This document shows positions 8,016 through 17,553 of a DNA stretch of 64,000 nt, one piece after another. This DNA is from an uncultured Alphaproteobacteria bacterium. Its GTDB lineage: Bacteria; Pseudomonadota; Alphaproteobacteria; Methylaequorales; Methylaequoraceae. Both the position numbers and the translations under genes were made by a program. The notes under the pieces were generated by a model. It had not been told where the DNA came from, did no database searches, and saw only the letters and a program-made list of their open reading frames with translations. The stretch lies in the NCBI GenBank assembly GCA_902617375.1, contig CACMWI010000007.1, forward strand, positions 1 to 64,000, read 5' to 3'. Positions within the stretch are counted from its first letter, which is position 1, and every line of letters starts with the position of its first letter.

Positions 8016-9017
8016 TTAGAATAGTTTTTCTTTCCACGTTTTCGGTGTTTTTGAATTTATAATTTCAAGATCAAGATGGTATCTAAACTTCTTGACACCT
8101 TTTTCTTTTATAAAATCAATCATCTTTTTTAAGCCATGATCCAATGTTGTTTTTGTTTTGTAATTAAGAAGTTTGCGAGCCTTATCAGCACTGCAGGTTG
8201 CCTCCAAAACCTCTTGAGGTCTGCCTTTTATATATTTTGGGTTCAGATTAAATTTGAGTTGATTGGCAATTTTGTTGGCCAAAGTATTAATTGTTATAAA
8301 TTCTTCATCCGGCCCTATATTAATTATCTGACTTTTTACAGACTTATTAGTGGCCATTTCTTTAAGACAAAATAGGTCATCATCAATATATGAGAAACAT
8401 CTTTTTTGTTCTCCGTCTCCATATATAAAAGGTTGTCTATTTTGTAACATTAAATTAATCATAATTGAAGCTACATTACGGTATGGGTCGTCGTATTTTT
8501 GTCTTGGTCCAATTATATTGTGTGGTACCGCAATGACATATTCAACTCCGTGAACTTCACATAAATTTTTTAGGATATTTTCTGCAGCTACTTTTGCTAT
8601 ACCATATGGATCTTGGGGAGTAGGGATGAATTCTTCTCTAAACGGGATTTCATTGGTTCCATATCGAGCCATTGATGAGCAAAATATGATTCTTTTAACT
8701 TTATTTTCAATTGCTGCACTAAATAATGACACTGATCCAGTAACAATATTTTGTGTAATTAGATGAGGTGAGAAAACAGATAAACCCTCATATGCTGTTG
8801 CTGCTGTATGATATACTAAGTCACATCCTTTGGTAATTTTGAGCATTGAATTCCGAAAACAACAATCGTATTGATAAAACTCAGCATCTGGTGGAACATT
8901 ATCCAATTCACCGCCAATTAAACTATCGCAGCCAACAACATGATGACCATCACTGATGAACGCGTCCGCCAAGTGACTTCCAAGAAAACCAGCAATTCCA
9001 CTAATAAATATTTTCAT
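8016..9017 (-). CDS. NAD-dependent nucleotide-sugar epimerase/dehydratase (extended SDR)
   Basis: The 333-residue extended short-chain dehydrogenase has the Rossmann motif GIAGFLGSH, an acidic NAD-specificity residue in GCDSL, the catalytic serine in CSSMARYG, and YGIAK as the YxxxK active site. Substrate-domain landmarks are NIIGPRQ and YGDGEQKRCFSYIDD. The family includes UDP-glucose/UDP-glucuronate 4-epimerases. The exact sugar is not resolvable. Only 6 bases separate its ATG from the 3' CCA of tRNA-Asn, so its mRNA is probably released by tRNA 3' processing. The glycosyltransferase follows it. Confidence 0.85.
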   Translation of the reverse strand: MKIFISGIAGFLGSHLADAFISDGHHVVGCDSLIGGELDNVPPDAEFYQYDCCFRNSMLKITKGCDLVYHTAATAYEGLSVFSPHLITQNIVTGSVSLFSAAIENKVKRIIFCSSMARYGTNEIPFREEFIPTPQDPYGIAKVAAENILKNLCEVHGVEYVIAVPHNIIGPRQKYDDPYRNVASIMINLMLQNRQPFIYGDGEQKRCFSYIDDDLFCLKEMATNKSVKSQIINIGPDEEFITINTLANKIANQLKFNLNPKYIKGRPQEVLEATCSADKARKLLNYKTKTTLDHGLKKMIDFIKEKGVKKFRYHLDLEIINSKTPKTWKEKLF

Positions 9018-9023
9018 AAAAAA

Positions 9024-9099
9024 TGGCTCCGGCGACAGGACTCGAACCTGTGACCCAGCGATTAACAGTCGCTTGCTCTACCAACTGAGCTACGCCGGA
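9024..9099 (-). tRNA. tRNA-Asn (GTT anticodon)
   Basis: The minus strand gives a complete cloverleaf of 76 nt: acceptor TCCGGCG paired with CGCCGGA, discriminator G and an encoded CCA. The D arm contains AGCTCAGTTGGTAGAGC, the anticodon loop is CTGTTAA with GTT, and the T arm is CAGGTTCGAGTCCTG. It lies 52 bases downstream of tRNA-Cys and 6 bases upstream of the epimerase start. Confidence 0.97.
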
Positions 9100-9151
9100 A
9101 TTATGGATATAATAGTTAAATTTTTTTAATTGTAAAACAATTATAAAATCT

Positions 9152-9225
9152 TGGAGGTGCGGACCGGATTCGAACCGGTGTACACGGCTTTGCAGGCCGG
9201 TGCGTAGCCTCTCCGCCACCGCACC
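9152..9225 (-). tRNA. tRNA-Cys (GCA anticodon)
   Basis: The minus strand folds as a 74-nt tRNA: acceptor GGTGCGG with CCGCACC, discriminator T and encoded CCA. The anticodon loop is CCTGCAAA with GCA, and the T arm is ACCGGTTCGAATCCGGT. It is the first gene of a minus-strand unit (tRNA-Cys, tRNA-Asn, epimerase, glycosyltransferase). Confidence 0.97.
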
Positions 9226-9300
9226 TCATTTAATTCTTAAATATTGTAATAAATATTAATACTTATATATTAAAGTCTTACACATTAATAGCCCAATATA

Positions 9301-9975
9301 ATGAATAGTAATTTTTTTGATAAAGCACGAGCTAATATGGTAAATAATCAGCTTCTTCCAAATGGTGTTAAAGATTTAGACCTAATCGAATCATTTGATA
9401 ATACAAAGAAAGAATTATTTGTTCCAGACTCTGAAAAAGAGGTGGTATATAGTGACTCAGATATTTTGATTTCTCCAGATAGATATTTAGTAAGAACATT
9501 TGTATTAGCAAAAATGTTTGAGTACTGTAGTTTTTCTAAAGATGATTCAGTATTAGTTATTGGTTGCTTAACAGGCTACTCCGTTGCAATAATTTCAAAT
9601 TTAGTAAGTTATGTATTTGGCGTTGAAAATTGTAAAAAATTAGTTGAAAGGGCTAATTCCGTTTTATCACATATGGGATGTTTAAATACTTCAGTTTTCT
9701 ATAAATCGAATCTAGTTTTAGGTAATAATAAAAACTCTCCTTATGATAAGATTTTTATTGAGGGTGCTGTAAATTCAGTTCCAAAAGTTTTAATTAAACA
9801 ATTGAAAGATAATGGTGAAATCTTCACAGTTCTAAAAGAAGAAGATTATATTGGTGAATTTGTTAAAGGTCAGAAAACTGGTTCTTACATCTCATTTACC
9901 AAACTTTTCAATACAAATTTATACGAATTGAAAGATTTCATAATCCAGGAAAATGGATATGAAAAAAGTCTTTAA
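9301..9975 (+). CDS. Protein-L-isoaspartate O-methyltransferase-like protein
   Basis: The 224-residue protein has the PIMT-family start (ARANMVNNQLLPNGV), the ELFVP segment, and a SAM-fold core. The core motif I is altered to VLVIGCLTGYSVA, compared with the canonical VLEIGTGSGYQTA seen in the second paralogue at 25550. The post-motif region YDKIFIEGAVNSVP is recognisable. In Alphaproteobacteria such a gene commonly precedes tolC and valS, as here. Altered motif I makes activity uncertain. It overlaps the following tolC start region. Confidence 0.75.
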   Translation: MNSNFFDKARANMVNNQLLPNGVKDLDLIESFDNTKKELFVPDSEKEVVYSDSDILISPDRYLVRTFVLAKMFEYCSFSKDDSVLVIGCLTGYSVAIISNLVSYVFGVENCKKLVERANSVLSHMGCLNTSVFYKSNLVLGNNKNSPYDKIFIEGAVNSVPKVLIKQLKDNGEIFTVLKEEDYIGEFVKGQKTGSYISFTKLFNTNLYELKDFIIQENGYEKSL

Positions 9976-11323
9976 AAAGTTTTGTTTAATTTTCTTGATT
10001 ATTTTTCCTCAATGCTCTTCATCTAATCAGATAGTCAATGACGATCTTAAACAATCACTTGAAAAACTTTATGAGTTAAACCCAAAAATTAAGTATTATA
10101 GAAATATTTTGAAATCAAAAGACGAATTAATGCCTCAAGCATACTCTGAGTTTAGACCAGAAATAAAAGGTTATTATCAAAAAGGAAAGGTGCACACAAA
10201 CTCTCACGGATTCAATATTACTTCCGATGGAATAAGATCCGAAACTAACAAAGGTATCACCATAATACAGGATATTTTTGATGGAGGAAGTAGTTTAAGC
10301 AATATTCAGGTTGCTAAAAATACTATTTTTTCAGAAAGATATATTCTACAAGATAAAGAACAAGAAATTTTCTTCGATGCAATAAAAATTTATTCAGAAT
10401 TTGCGACTGAAAAGTCTAATTTTCAGTTAAAAAAAAAGAATGTAGAAGTCCTTAAAAATAGATTTGAATTAACAAAAGAACAATTTGAAATTGGAGAGGT
10501 TACTCTCACAGATGTTTCAATAGCTGACGCAAGATTATCATTGGCAAAATCAGATTTAATAGAATCAGAAAAAAATTTAGAATCTTTAACTGCTAATTAT
10601 TTTTATTTATTTGGTGTTAAACCAATTTCTCCAAAAATTGATCTAGCAGTTCTTGAATTCAAAAAAAATGTCGACGATATTAAGTCTCTAGGACTAAAAA
10701 AAAATCCTAAAGTTAATGACTTAGTTTACCAAATTAAATCACTTGAATACCAAATTAAGACTCTAAAAAGAAAAAAACTTCCAAGTGTTAAACTAGAAGC
10801 AGACGCATACATAAATGAGGGCTACTTCAGAACTGACAGTAAAAGAGAGGTTCTCTCTGCTTTTGCCATTATTGATATACCCCTATACCAGTCTGGTGCA
10901 GCTTCTTCCAAAATTAGAGAAGTTAAAAGTCAGCTATTTGCATTGAATCAATTATTGCGACAAGTTAAAGAGGAAATTGAATTTAATATTACATCATCTA
11001 TATCATCCTACGATCATTCTTCTTCAAAAATTAAAGCATATAAAAAACAAATTGAATCAAACAAGATCTATTTAGAGGGGTTGAGGCAAGAAATGCAACT
11101 TGGCGAACGAACAATGCTTGATTTACTTGATGGAGAACAAGAATTATTAAAATCACAGCTTGATCTTGTTAAATCTTACCGAGATCTATTTAATTCTTAT
11201 TATGAAACGATTTTCCTCATGGGCGGTCTAAATCCAAGAGATTTAGGATTAAATGTAAATTATTATGATGAAACGAAAAATTTTGACGATGTCAAATTTA
11301 AGTGGTTGGATATAATTGAATAA
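9959..11323 (+). CDS. tolC: TolC family outer membrane efflux/secretion protein
   Basis: A 454-residue outer-membrane factor with signal peptide MKKVFKKFCLIFLIIFPQC. Two homologous helical hairpin repeats contain the TolC motifs GLRQEMQLGERTMLDLLDGEQEL near the C-terminus and the equivalent RFELTKEQFEIGEVTLTDV in the first half. The start at 9959 is chosen because AGGA lies 8 bases upstream and it begins the signal peptide; an ATG two codons upstream is possible. This is the housekeeping TolC of the pimt-tolC-valS order. A second, divergent TolC is encoded at 52339. Confidence 0.87.
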   Translation: MKKVFKKFCLIFLIIFPQCSSSNQIVNDDLKQSLEKLYELNPKIKYYRNILKSKDELMPQAYSEFRPEIKGYYQKGKVHTNSHGFNITSDGIRSETNKGITIIQDIFDGGSSLSNIQVAKNTIFSERYILQDKEQEIFFDAIKIYSEFATEKSNFQLKKKNVEVLKNRFELTKEQFEIGEVTLTDVSIADARLSLAKSDLIESEKNLESLTANYFYLFGVKPISPKIDLAVLEFKKNVDDIKSLGLKKNPKVNDLVYQIKSLEYQIKTLKRKKLPSVKLEADAYINEGYFRTDSKREVLSAFAIIDIPLYQSGAASSKIREVKSQLFALNQLLRQVKEEIEFNITSSISSYDHSSSKIKAYKKQIESNKIYLEGLRQEMQLGERTMLDLLDGEQELLKSQLDLVKSYRDLFNSYYETIFLMGGLNPRDLGLNVNYYDETKNFDDVKFKWLDIIE

Positions 11324-11325
11324 TA

Positions 11326-13932
11326 ATGTTAGAAAAAAGATTTAATTTTTCAGAAATTGAAGCAAAATGTTTAGATTATTGGTCTGAAAATCAAACATTT
11401 TCTTTTAATAACGACAAAAATAAAAAACCATTTTGTATTATGATGCCTCCACCAAATGTTACTGGTAGTTTGCATATGGGACATGCTTTAACTTTCACTC
11501 TTCAAGACATCTTAATTAGATTTCATAAAAAACTTAATAAAAATGTTTTATGGCAACCTGGAACTGATCACGCTGGAATTGCAACTGAAATAGTAGTTGA
11601 AAAAATGATTCAAAAAGAAAGTAAATTATCAAAAGCTGAATTAGGAAGATCAAAATTTATTGAAAAAATTTGGAATTGGAAAGAAAAATCTGGAGATAAG
11701 ATAATTAATCAAATGAAAAGATTAGGTACATCTGTTGATTGGAATGTTTCGCGATTTACAATGGATGAAGGACTTAGCGATTCAGTTAAAGAGGTTTTCA
11801 TAGATCTTTATAACCGAGGTTTAATTTATAAAGATAAAAGATTGGTTAATTGGGACCCAAAACTTGGAACTGCTCTTTCAGACCTGGAAGTGAACCAAAT
11901 TGAAAAAGTTGGAAAAATGTGGTTTATAAAGTACCAATTGGAAAACAGCAAAGAAAATATAGTTGTTGGAACAACCAGACCAGAAACAATCTTTGGTGAC
12001 ACTGGTATAGCGATTCATCCAAAAAATACAAAACTTAATCATTTAATTGGAAAAAAAGCACTTATTCCTATTCTAAATAAAAGAATACCAATTTTTGCAG
12101 ATGAATATGCAGATCCAGAAAAAGGTTCTGGTGCAGTAAAAATTACTCCAGCACATGATTTTAATGATTTTGAAATAGGAAAAAAACATGATTTAGAATT
12201 TGTAAATATTTTAGATAAAACAGCAAGTTTAAATAAAAATACTCCAAAAGAATACCAGGGTTTAAATAGGTTTGTTGCCAGAAAAAAACTGATAAGTGAA
12301 CTTAAAAAAAATAATAAAATTCTAAAAATCGTGAATAATAAAATGTTTATTCCTGTTGGAGATCGAAGTGATGAAATTTTAGAGCCGCTATTAACCTTTC
12401 AATGGTTTTTAGATACTAAGAAAATAAGTATCAAAGTTAAAAAAGCGATTAAAGACAAAAAAATTGTATTTCATCCAAACTCATGGATAAATACATTCAA
12501 GTATTGGATAGAAAATATTGAGCCATGGTGTATTTCTCGACAGATTTGGTGGGGACATAGAATACCAATCTGGTACTCTAAGAATGGACTAAAGATAGCA
12601 GCAAAATCAGAAGAAGAAGCAATTGATATCTTAAAGTTAAAAGATAAAACTGATAAACTTTTATATCAAGATGAAGACGTATTAGATACTTGGTTTTCCT
12701 CTGCACTATGGCCTTTTTCAACTTTAGGATGGCCAGAAAATGATAAACTGTTAAAGAATTTTTATCCATCAAATGTTTTAGTTACTGGGTTTGATATTAT
12801 TTTTTTTTGGGTTGCAAGGATGGTGATGATGGGCCTTGAATTCATGAATGAAGTTCCTTTTAAGAATATTTATATTCATCCTTTGGTAAAAGATGAGAAG
12901 GGACAAAAAATGTCAAAATCAAAAGGCAATGTTATTGATCCTCTTGATTTAATTGAAAAATATGGTTCTGATGCATTAAGATTTACATTAACTAATTTAT
13001 CAACTCAAGGTAGAGATATAAAACTTTCTGACAAACTTGTCGAAAATAGTAGAAATTTTATAACAAAAATTTGGAATGTAGCTAGGTTTAGTCAGTTTAA
13101 TAACTTTAAGTATGATAGAGAGTTTTATCCACAATATTGTGAACTACCGGTAAATAATTGGATTTTATCTAGATTTTTTGAAACCCAGAATAACGTAATT
13201 AGAAATTTAGAGAATTTTAAATTTAATTTAATGATTTCTGAATTATATCAGTTCATATGGAGTGATTTTTGTGATTTTTACATTGAACTTTCAAAGAATT
13301 ACTTAAAAGAGGATAAAAATAAAAAAGAAATATCTAATGTTTTCAATTTTGTTTTTTCGAGATCATTAAATTTGATTAACCCAGTAATACCATTTATTAC
13401 AGAAAAATTGGGTAAAGAGTTAGAGTTTATCAAAGATTCTTTTTACAAGAAAAATTTGCATATTGATTTAAAGATAAAATTTAAATCTAAAGAGATTGAA
13501 GATTTTAAAAAATTTATCGAGTTAATAAAAAAAATTAGATTTGAAATTGGAAATAATAAATCTAGATTTAGCCTCTATATTCTTTCTGAAGAAAAAGTTA
13601 TGTGGATAGATGAAAATATTTTTTTGTTAACCTCAATATTTAAATTTGAAACTGTAGAGTATAAGAAAAAGATTATAAATGAAGATAAAAACAGTAAAAT
13701 TTTAGTAATTTTTGGATTAAAATTCATTATTGTTCCTTCTGAAGACTCTAAATTCAATGATCAAAAATCAGTGAGCAAAAAGATTTTATTTTATGAGAAT
13801 GAAATTTATTTTTTTGATGAAAAGTTAAAAAATAGGAAATTTCTTGCTAAGGCTCCATCAAAAATAATTGAGCAATATAAATTTAAACTTGAGGAAGCTA
13901 AAAAGAATCTTAAGCTTTTAACTCAGAAGTAA
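11326..13932 (+). CDS. valS: Valine--tRNA ligase
   Basis: The 868-residue class Ia synthetase has the HIGH-type motif in PPNVTGSLHMGHAL (about residue 44) and the KMSKS loop GQKMSKSKGNVIDP (about 528). The CP1 editing domain shows TTRPETIFGDT and the AHDFNDFEIGKKH motif. DTWFSSALWPFSTLGWP is family diagnostic. The anticodon-binding domain follows, and a short C-terminal coiled coil (about 830-868) is lysine rich. It starts 2 bases after tolC and overlaps the hydrolase start by one base (TAATG). Confidence 0.97.
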   Translation: MLEKRFNFSEIEAKCLDYWSENQTFSFNNDKNKKPFCIMMPPPNVTGSLHMGHALTFTLQDILIRFHKKLNKNVLWQPGTDHAGIATEIVVEKMIQKESKLSKAELGRSKFIEKIWNWKEKSGDKIINQMKRLGTSVDWNVSRFTMDEGLSDSVKEVFIDLYNRGLIYKDKRLVNWDPKLGTALSDLEVNQIEKVGKMWFIKYQLENSKENIVVGTTRPETIFGDTGIAIHPKNTKLNHLIGKKALIPILNKRIPIFADEYADPEKGSGAVKITPAHDFNDFEIGKKHDLEFVNILDKTASLNKNTPKEYQGLNRFVARKKLISELKKNNKILKIVNNKMFIPVGDRSDEILEPLLTFQWFLDTKKISIKVKKAIKDKKIVFHPNSWINTFKYWIENIEPWCISRQIWWGHRIPIWYSKNGLKIAAKSEEEAIDILKLKDKTDKLLYQDEDVLDTWFSSALWPFSTLGWPENDKLLKNFYPSNVLVTGFDIIFFWVARMVMMGLEFMNEVPFKNIYIHPLVKDEKGQKMSKSKGNVIDPLDLIEKYGSDALRFTLTNLSTQGRDIKLSDKLVENSRNFITKIWNVARFSQFNNFKYDREFYPQYCELPVNNWILSRFFETQNNVIRNLENFKFNLMISELYQFIWSDFCDFYIELSKNYLKEDKNKKEISNVFNFVFSRSLNLINPVIPFITEKLGKELEFIKDSFYKKNLHIDLKIKFKSKEIEDFKKFIELIKKIRFEIGNNKSRFSLYILSEEKVMWIDENIFLLTSIFKFETVEYKKKIINEDKNSKILVIFGLKFIIVPSEDSKFNDQKSVSKKILFYENEIYFFDEKLKNRKFLAKAPSKIIEQYKFKLEEAKKNLKLLTQK

Positions 13933-14705
13933 TGTTCGAAATAAAATTTAAAAATCTAATTTTTAAGTCTAATAAAAATAAAATCATAAACAATAATATT
14001 ATCTTTCTATTTTACGGAATTGGTTGTTGTTCAGACGATTTTAAATTTTTATTCAACTCACTAGGTCCAAAATTTAATCTCTATATTGTAGAACTTCCAG
14101 GCCATAATAGTATTAAATACTCTGATAGTGATTTGTATTCATTCTCAAAAAAGATTTATCTTTTTTTGAAAAAAAAAAACATAAAGGAAATTACTTTTTT
14201 TGCGCACTCTTTAGGTGGAATAATTCCAATAATTTTAGTAAAAAACTTTATAAAAAAAAAAATACTAATTAGTAATTTTATAAACTATGAGGGAAACTTG
14301 ACTAAACATGATACAGAGAATTTAACAAAAAAAACTATTTCTTATAAGAAAAATGATTTTATAAGAAATAAATTTAATAACTTATTAAAAAAAACTGAAT
14401 TGTCTCAAAATAGATGTTTAATTTTTTGGTCTCAATCATTAAGAAAAACTTCACCATCTATCTTTTATGATTTATCAGAACAATGCGTTAAATTAAGTGA
14501 CTCGAATCAACTATTAAATTATTTTAAAACGTTCTTTAAAGAAAAAGTTTATATTTTTGGAGAGAAGACTCAATTAAAGGTTCCAAAATATATTTTTGGT
14601 TCAGTACGATACAAAATTAAAAATTCTGGTCATTTCGCTTTTTTTGAAAGTAAGTTAGATTTTTGTAGAATATTTAGAAAATTACTATTAAAAAAATATA
14701 AATGA
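13932..14705 (+). CDS. Alpha/beta hydrolase
   Basis: The 257-residue protein shows the alpha/beta-hydrolase pattern: an oxyanion-strand [13 protein letters not shown], the ELPGHN segment, and the nucleophile elbow AHSLGGI (G/A-x-S-x-G). A late H in NSGHFAFFE is a good catalytic-histidine candidate. No signal peptide is visible, so it is cytoplasmic. The substrate is unknown. It overlaps valS by one base and ilvD by four bases (ATGA). Confidence 0.72.
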   Translation: MFEIKFKNLIFKSNKNKIINNNIIFLFYGIGCCSDDFKFLFNSLGPKFNLYIVELPGHNSIKYSDSDLYSFSKKIYLFLKKKNIKEITFFAHSLGGIIPIILVKNFIKKKILISNFINYEGNLTKHDTENLTKKTISYKKNDFIRNKFNNLLKKTELSQNRCLIFWSQSLRKTSPSIFYDLSEQCVKLSDSNQLLNYFKTFFKEKVYIFGEKTQLKVPKYIFGSVRYKIKNSGHFAFFESKLDFCRIFRKLLLKKYK

Positions 14706-16423
14706 ATAAAATTAAAAAACAAAATCTTCCCAGTCGACACGTTTCTTTGGGCCCAAAAAGCTCTCCTCATAGGTCTTATTATTATGCAATGGGAATGACT
14801 GAGAAAGAAATATACCAACCTTTTGTTGGAATTGCGACATGTTGGAATGAGTCTGCACCATGCAATATTTCTCTTTCTCGTCAAGCTCAATCAGCAAAGA
14901 AAGGTGTCAAAGATAATACCGGAACTCCCCGAGAATTTACCACAATTACAGTTACTGATGGGATAGCCATGGGCCATGAGGGAATGAAATCATCGTTGGT
15001 ATCGAGAGAAATTATCGCAGATTCAATCGAGGTTTCTATGAGAGGACATTGTTATGATGGATTGGTTGGAATTGCAGGCTGTGATAAATCATTACCTGGC
15101 ATAATGATGGCGATGTTGAGGTTAAATGTTCCTGCTGTTTTTTTATATGGTGGTTCAATCCTTCCGGGTAAACACAAAAATAAAGAAGTTACAGTCCAGG
15201 ATGTATTTGAAGCAGTTGGTGAATTTGATTCAAATAAGATTACTGAGGATGAGCTTTGTGATTTAGAAAAAGTTGCATGCCCATCTGCAGGTTCTTGTGG
15301 AGGACAATTTACTGCAAACACAATGGCCTGCGTTGCTGAAGCAATTGGATTAGCATTGCCTGGTTCTTCTTCAACGCCAGCTCCGTACGAATCCAGAGAT
15401 AAATTTGCATATGACTCTGGAATTAAGGTTATGGATTTAATTAATATGCAACTCAAACCTAGGGATATTGTCAATAAAAAATCTCTTATTAATGCTGCAA
15501 GAATCGTTGCGTGTTCAGGTGGTTCCACAAATGCAGCTTTACATCTTCCTGCATTAGCTAATGAAATAGGAATTGACTTTGATATAATGGATGTTGCAAA
15601 AATTTTTAAAGAGACTCCATATATAGCTGACTTGAAACCTGGAGGAAAATATCTTGCAAAAGATCTTCATGATATTGGAGGAGTTCCAATTATAATGAAA
15701 GCTTTATTGGATGGAGGCTTTCTTGATGGTTCTTGTCTAACTGTAACTGGTAAAACTTTAAAAGAAAATTTAAGTTCTGTAAATGTTGACTTCGATTCCC
15801 AAAAGATCATTTTTTCTCCTAAGAATCCTATTTCTAAAACCGGTGGAGTTGTAGGTTTGCAAGGAAATTTAGCGCCCGATGGTGCAATTGTGAAGGTTGC
15901 AGGGTTAAAATCCCAAAAATTTGTTGGAAAAGCTAGATGTTTTGATTGCGAAGAGAGTGCTTTTGATGCTGTTAGTAACAAACAATATGAAGCTGGGGAT
16001 GTAATAGTTATTCGATATGAAGGACCAAAAGGAGGGCCAGGTATGAGAGAAATGCTTGCTACAACCGCCGCAATATACGGACAAGGGATGGGAGAAAAAG
16101 TTGCTTTAATTACAGATGGAAGATTTTCCGGGGCAACACGAGGTTTATGTGTCGGTCATATAAGCCCAGAAGCTATGGCACTTGGCCCAATTGCTCTTAT
16201 CAAGAATGGGGACCAAATATTAATTGATGCTAAAGAGGGTATAATAACATTAAATGTTGATGAAAAAATATTAAAAGCCAGGCAAAAATCAATTCAAAAA
16301 AGAAAAAATAACTTTGGATCAGGTGCATTATGGAAGTTTTCTCAAACAGTGGGGTCTGCAAGATTTGGCGCAGTAACACATCCCGGTGCAAAAAAAGAAA
16401 TAAAAAATTATTCAGACATCTAA
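14702..16423 (+). CDS. ilvD: Dihydroxy-acid dehydratase
   Basis: The 573-residue protein catalyses the dehydration of dihydroxy-isovalerate/methylvalerate in branched-chain amino-acid synthesis. Fe-S and active-site landmarks are [23 protein letters not shown], and [16 protein letters not shown]. The C-terminal half has [19 protein letters not shown] and GARFGAV-like AVTHPGA. Its length is normal for the family. Its 3' end overlaps that of the convergent xth gene by 12 bases. Confidence 0.96.
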   Translation: MNKIKKQNLPSRHVSLGPKSSPHRSYYYAMGMTEKEIYQPFVGIATCWNESAPCNISLSRQAQSAKKGVKDNTGTPREFTTITVTDGIAMGHEGMKSSLVSREIIADSIEVSMRGHCYDGLVGIAGCDKSLPGIMMAMLRLNVPAVFLYGGSILPGKHKNKEVTVQDVFEAVGEFDSNKITEDELCDLEKVACPSAGSCGGQFTANTMACVAEAIGLALPGSSSTPAPYESRDKFAYDSGIKVMDLINMQLKPRDIVNKKSLINAARIVACSGGSTNAALHLPALANEIGIDFDIMDVAKIFKETPYIADLKPGGKYLAKDLHDIGGVPIIMKALLDGGFLDGSCLTVTGKTLKENLSSVNVDFDSQKIIFSPKNPISKTGGVVGLQGNLAPDGAIVKVAGLKSQKFVGKARCFDCEESAFDAVSNKQYEAGDVIVIRYEGPKGGPGMREMLATTAAIYGQGMGEKVALITDGRFSGATRGLCVGHISPEAMALGPIALIKNGDQILIDAKEGIITLNVDEKILKARQKSIQKRKNNFGSGALWKFSQTVGSARFGAVTHPGAKKEIKNYSDI

Positions 16424-17191
16424 ATTGATCCAGATTGGAATATGATCTGAAGGTTTGGGAATTCCCCTGAATTTTGAACCAAAATTAATATTTTTTACCA
16501 GTTTTAAGTACCTTGGAGAAATAAGAAAATGATCAATCAATAAACCATCATTTCTCTCCCAACAAGCTCTTTGATAGTCCCAATAAGAAAATGATGAACC
16601 TGGTTTTTTGAAGATTCTTACAATATTAGTCAGACCAGATGAAAGAATTTCCCTAAAGATTGTTCGAGACTCAATACAACCAAGAGCATCATTTGTCCAA
16701 TCATCAAAATTTAATACATCATTTTTATTTTCTAACACATTAAAGTCTCCAGCAATGAGAAGATTATCTACATCGTTGATAAAATGTGTCGAAATTTTTT
16801 TAATTTCTGATAACCATGAAATTTTAAAATTGAATTTTTTCTTATCTTCGATCGGATTTCCGTTTGGTGTGTAAACATTTAAGATGTAAAGATTGTATTC
16901 ATTTACGTATATAAAGTTTGTTCTTGATTCGCATAATAAAATTTCGTTGTCTAATTCTATAGATTTGAAATTTAATCCTTTTTTTAGTAATGTCGCAACA
17001 CCATACTTTCCTTTTTGTCCATTAACAATTAATTCATAACCAAATGAAGTGTAGAAATCTGGAAACTCTTCATTTGTACACTTGATTTCTTGTAACAAAA
17101 TTATGTCTGGGTTTATTTCTTCAATAAATTTTTTTAGAATGTCAACTCTTATTCTGACTGAATTTATATTCCAAGAGGCAATAATAGCCAT
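16412..17191 (-). CDS. xth: Exodeoxyribonuclease III-type AP endonuclease
   Basis: The 259-residue member of the EEP nuclease superfamily has the ordered motifs [16 protein letters not shown] (metal-binding E), LNVYTPNG (catalytic Y), AGDFNV (D and N), and SDHIPIW (catalytic D-H). It acts in base-excision repair at abasic sites and 3' ends. It is the second gene of a minus-strand pair and follows the A-type Fe-S carrier gene with no gap. Confidence 0.92.
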   Translation of the reverse strand: MAIIASWNINSVRIRVDILKKFIEEINPDIILLQEIKCTNEEFPDFYTSFGYELIVNGQKGKYGVATLLKKGLNFKSIELDNEILLCESRTNFIYVNEYNLYILNVYTPNGNPIEDKKKFNFKISWLSEIKKISTHFINDVDNLLIAGDFNVLENKNDVLNFDDWTNDALGCIESRTIFREILSSGLTNIVRIFKKPGSSFSYWDYQRACWERNDGLLIDHFLISPRYLKLVKNINFGSKFRGIPKPSDHIPIWINLDV

Positions 17192-17509
17192 TTATATTGA
17201 AAAAGAGGTTCCGCAACCACACGTTGAATTGGCATTAGGATTTGTAATTTTAAAATATGAACCTATTAAGTCATTTACAAAATCTAATTTAGACCCTTTA
17301 AGAAAATTTAATGATGTTTGATCTATTAAAATCTTAACATCACTAAACTTAAAAATTTTATCTTCATCATTAACCTTTTTATCAAAATTAAATTTATATG
17401 AAAAGCCCTGGCAGCCTCCGCCGTCAACAGAAATTCTAAAATATTCATGTCTTTCTTTAAGAGCAATCTCCTTTATTCTTTCAATGGCATTTTTAGATAC
17501 ATCAAACAT
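17192..17509 (-). CDS. erpA: A-type iron-sulfur cluster carrier (ErpA/IscA family)
   Basis: The 105-residue HesB/IscA protein has the three conserved cysteines in GGCQGFSY and the C-terminal CGCG motif. Other family marks are FRISVDGGG and DFVNDLIGSYFKITNPN, close to the SxFxxxNPN of ErpA. It delivers Fe-S clusters to target enzymes; the nearby ilvD is an Fe-S enzyme, though encoded on the other strand. ErpA versus IscA/SufA cannot be separated with certainty. The gene is divergent from dgt. Confidence 0.85.
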   Translation of the reverse strand: MFDVSKNAIERIKEIALKERHEYFRISVDGGGCQGFSYKFNFDKKVNDEDKIFKFSDVKILIDQTSLNFLKGSKLDFVNDLIGSYFKITNPNANSTCGCGTSFSI

Positions 17510-17553
17510 TATAGTTTTTTTTTTTTTATGATTATAATATAGATATATAGATT

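Noticed and set aside
5588-9017. One capsule export cluster of the ABC-2 transporter with the glycosyltransferase and epimerase
   Set aside because: The gene pairs are convergent, not one operon, and no polymerase, Wza-like or other glycan export genes are present. Functional linkage is possible but unsupported.
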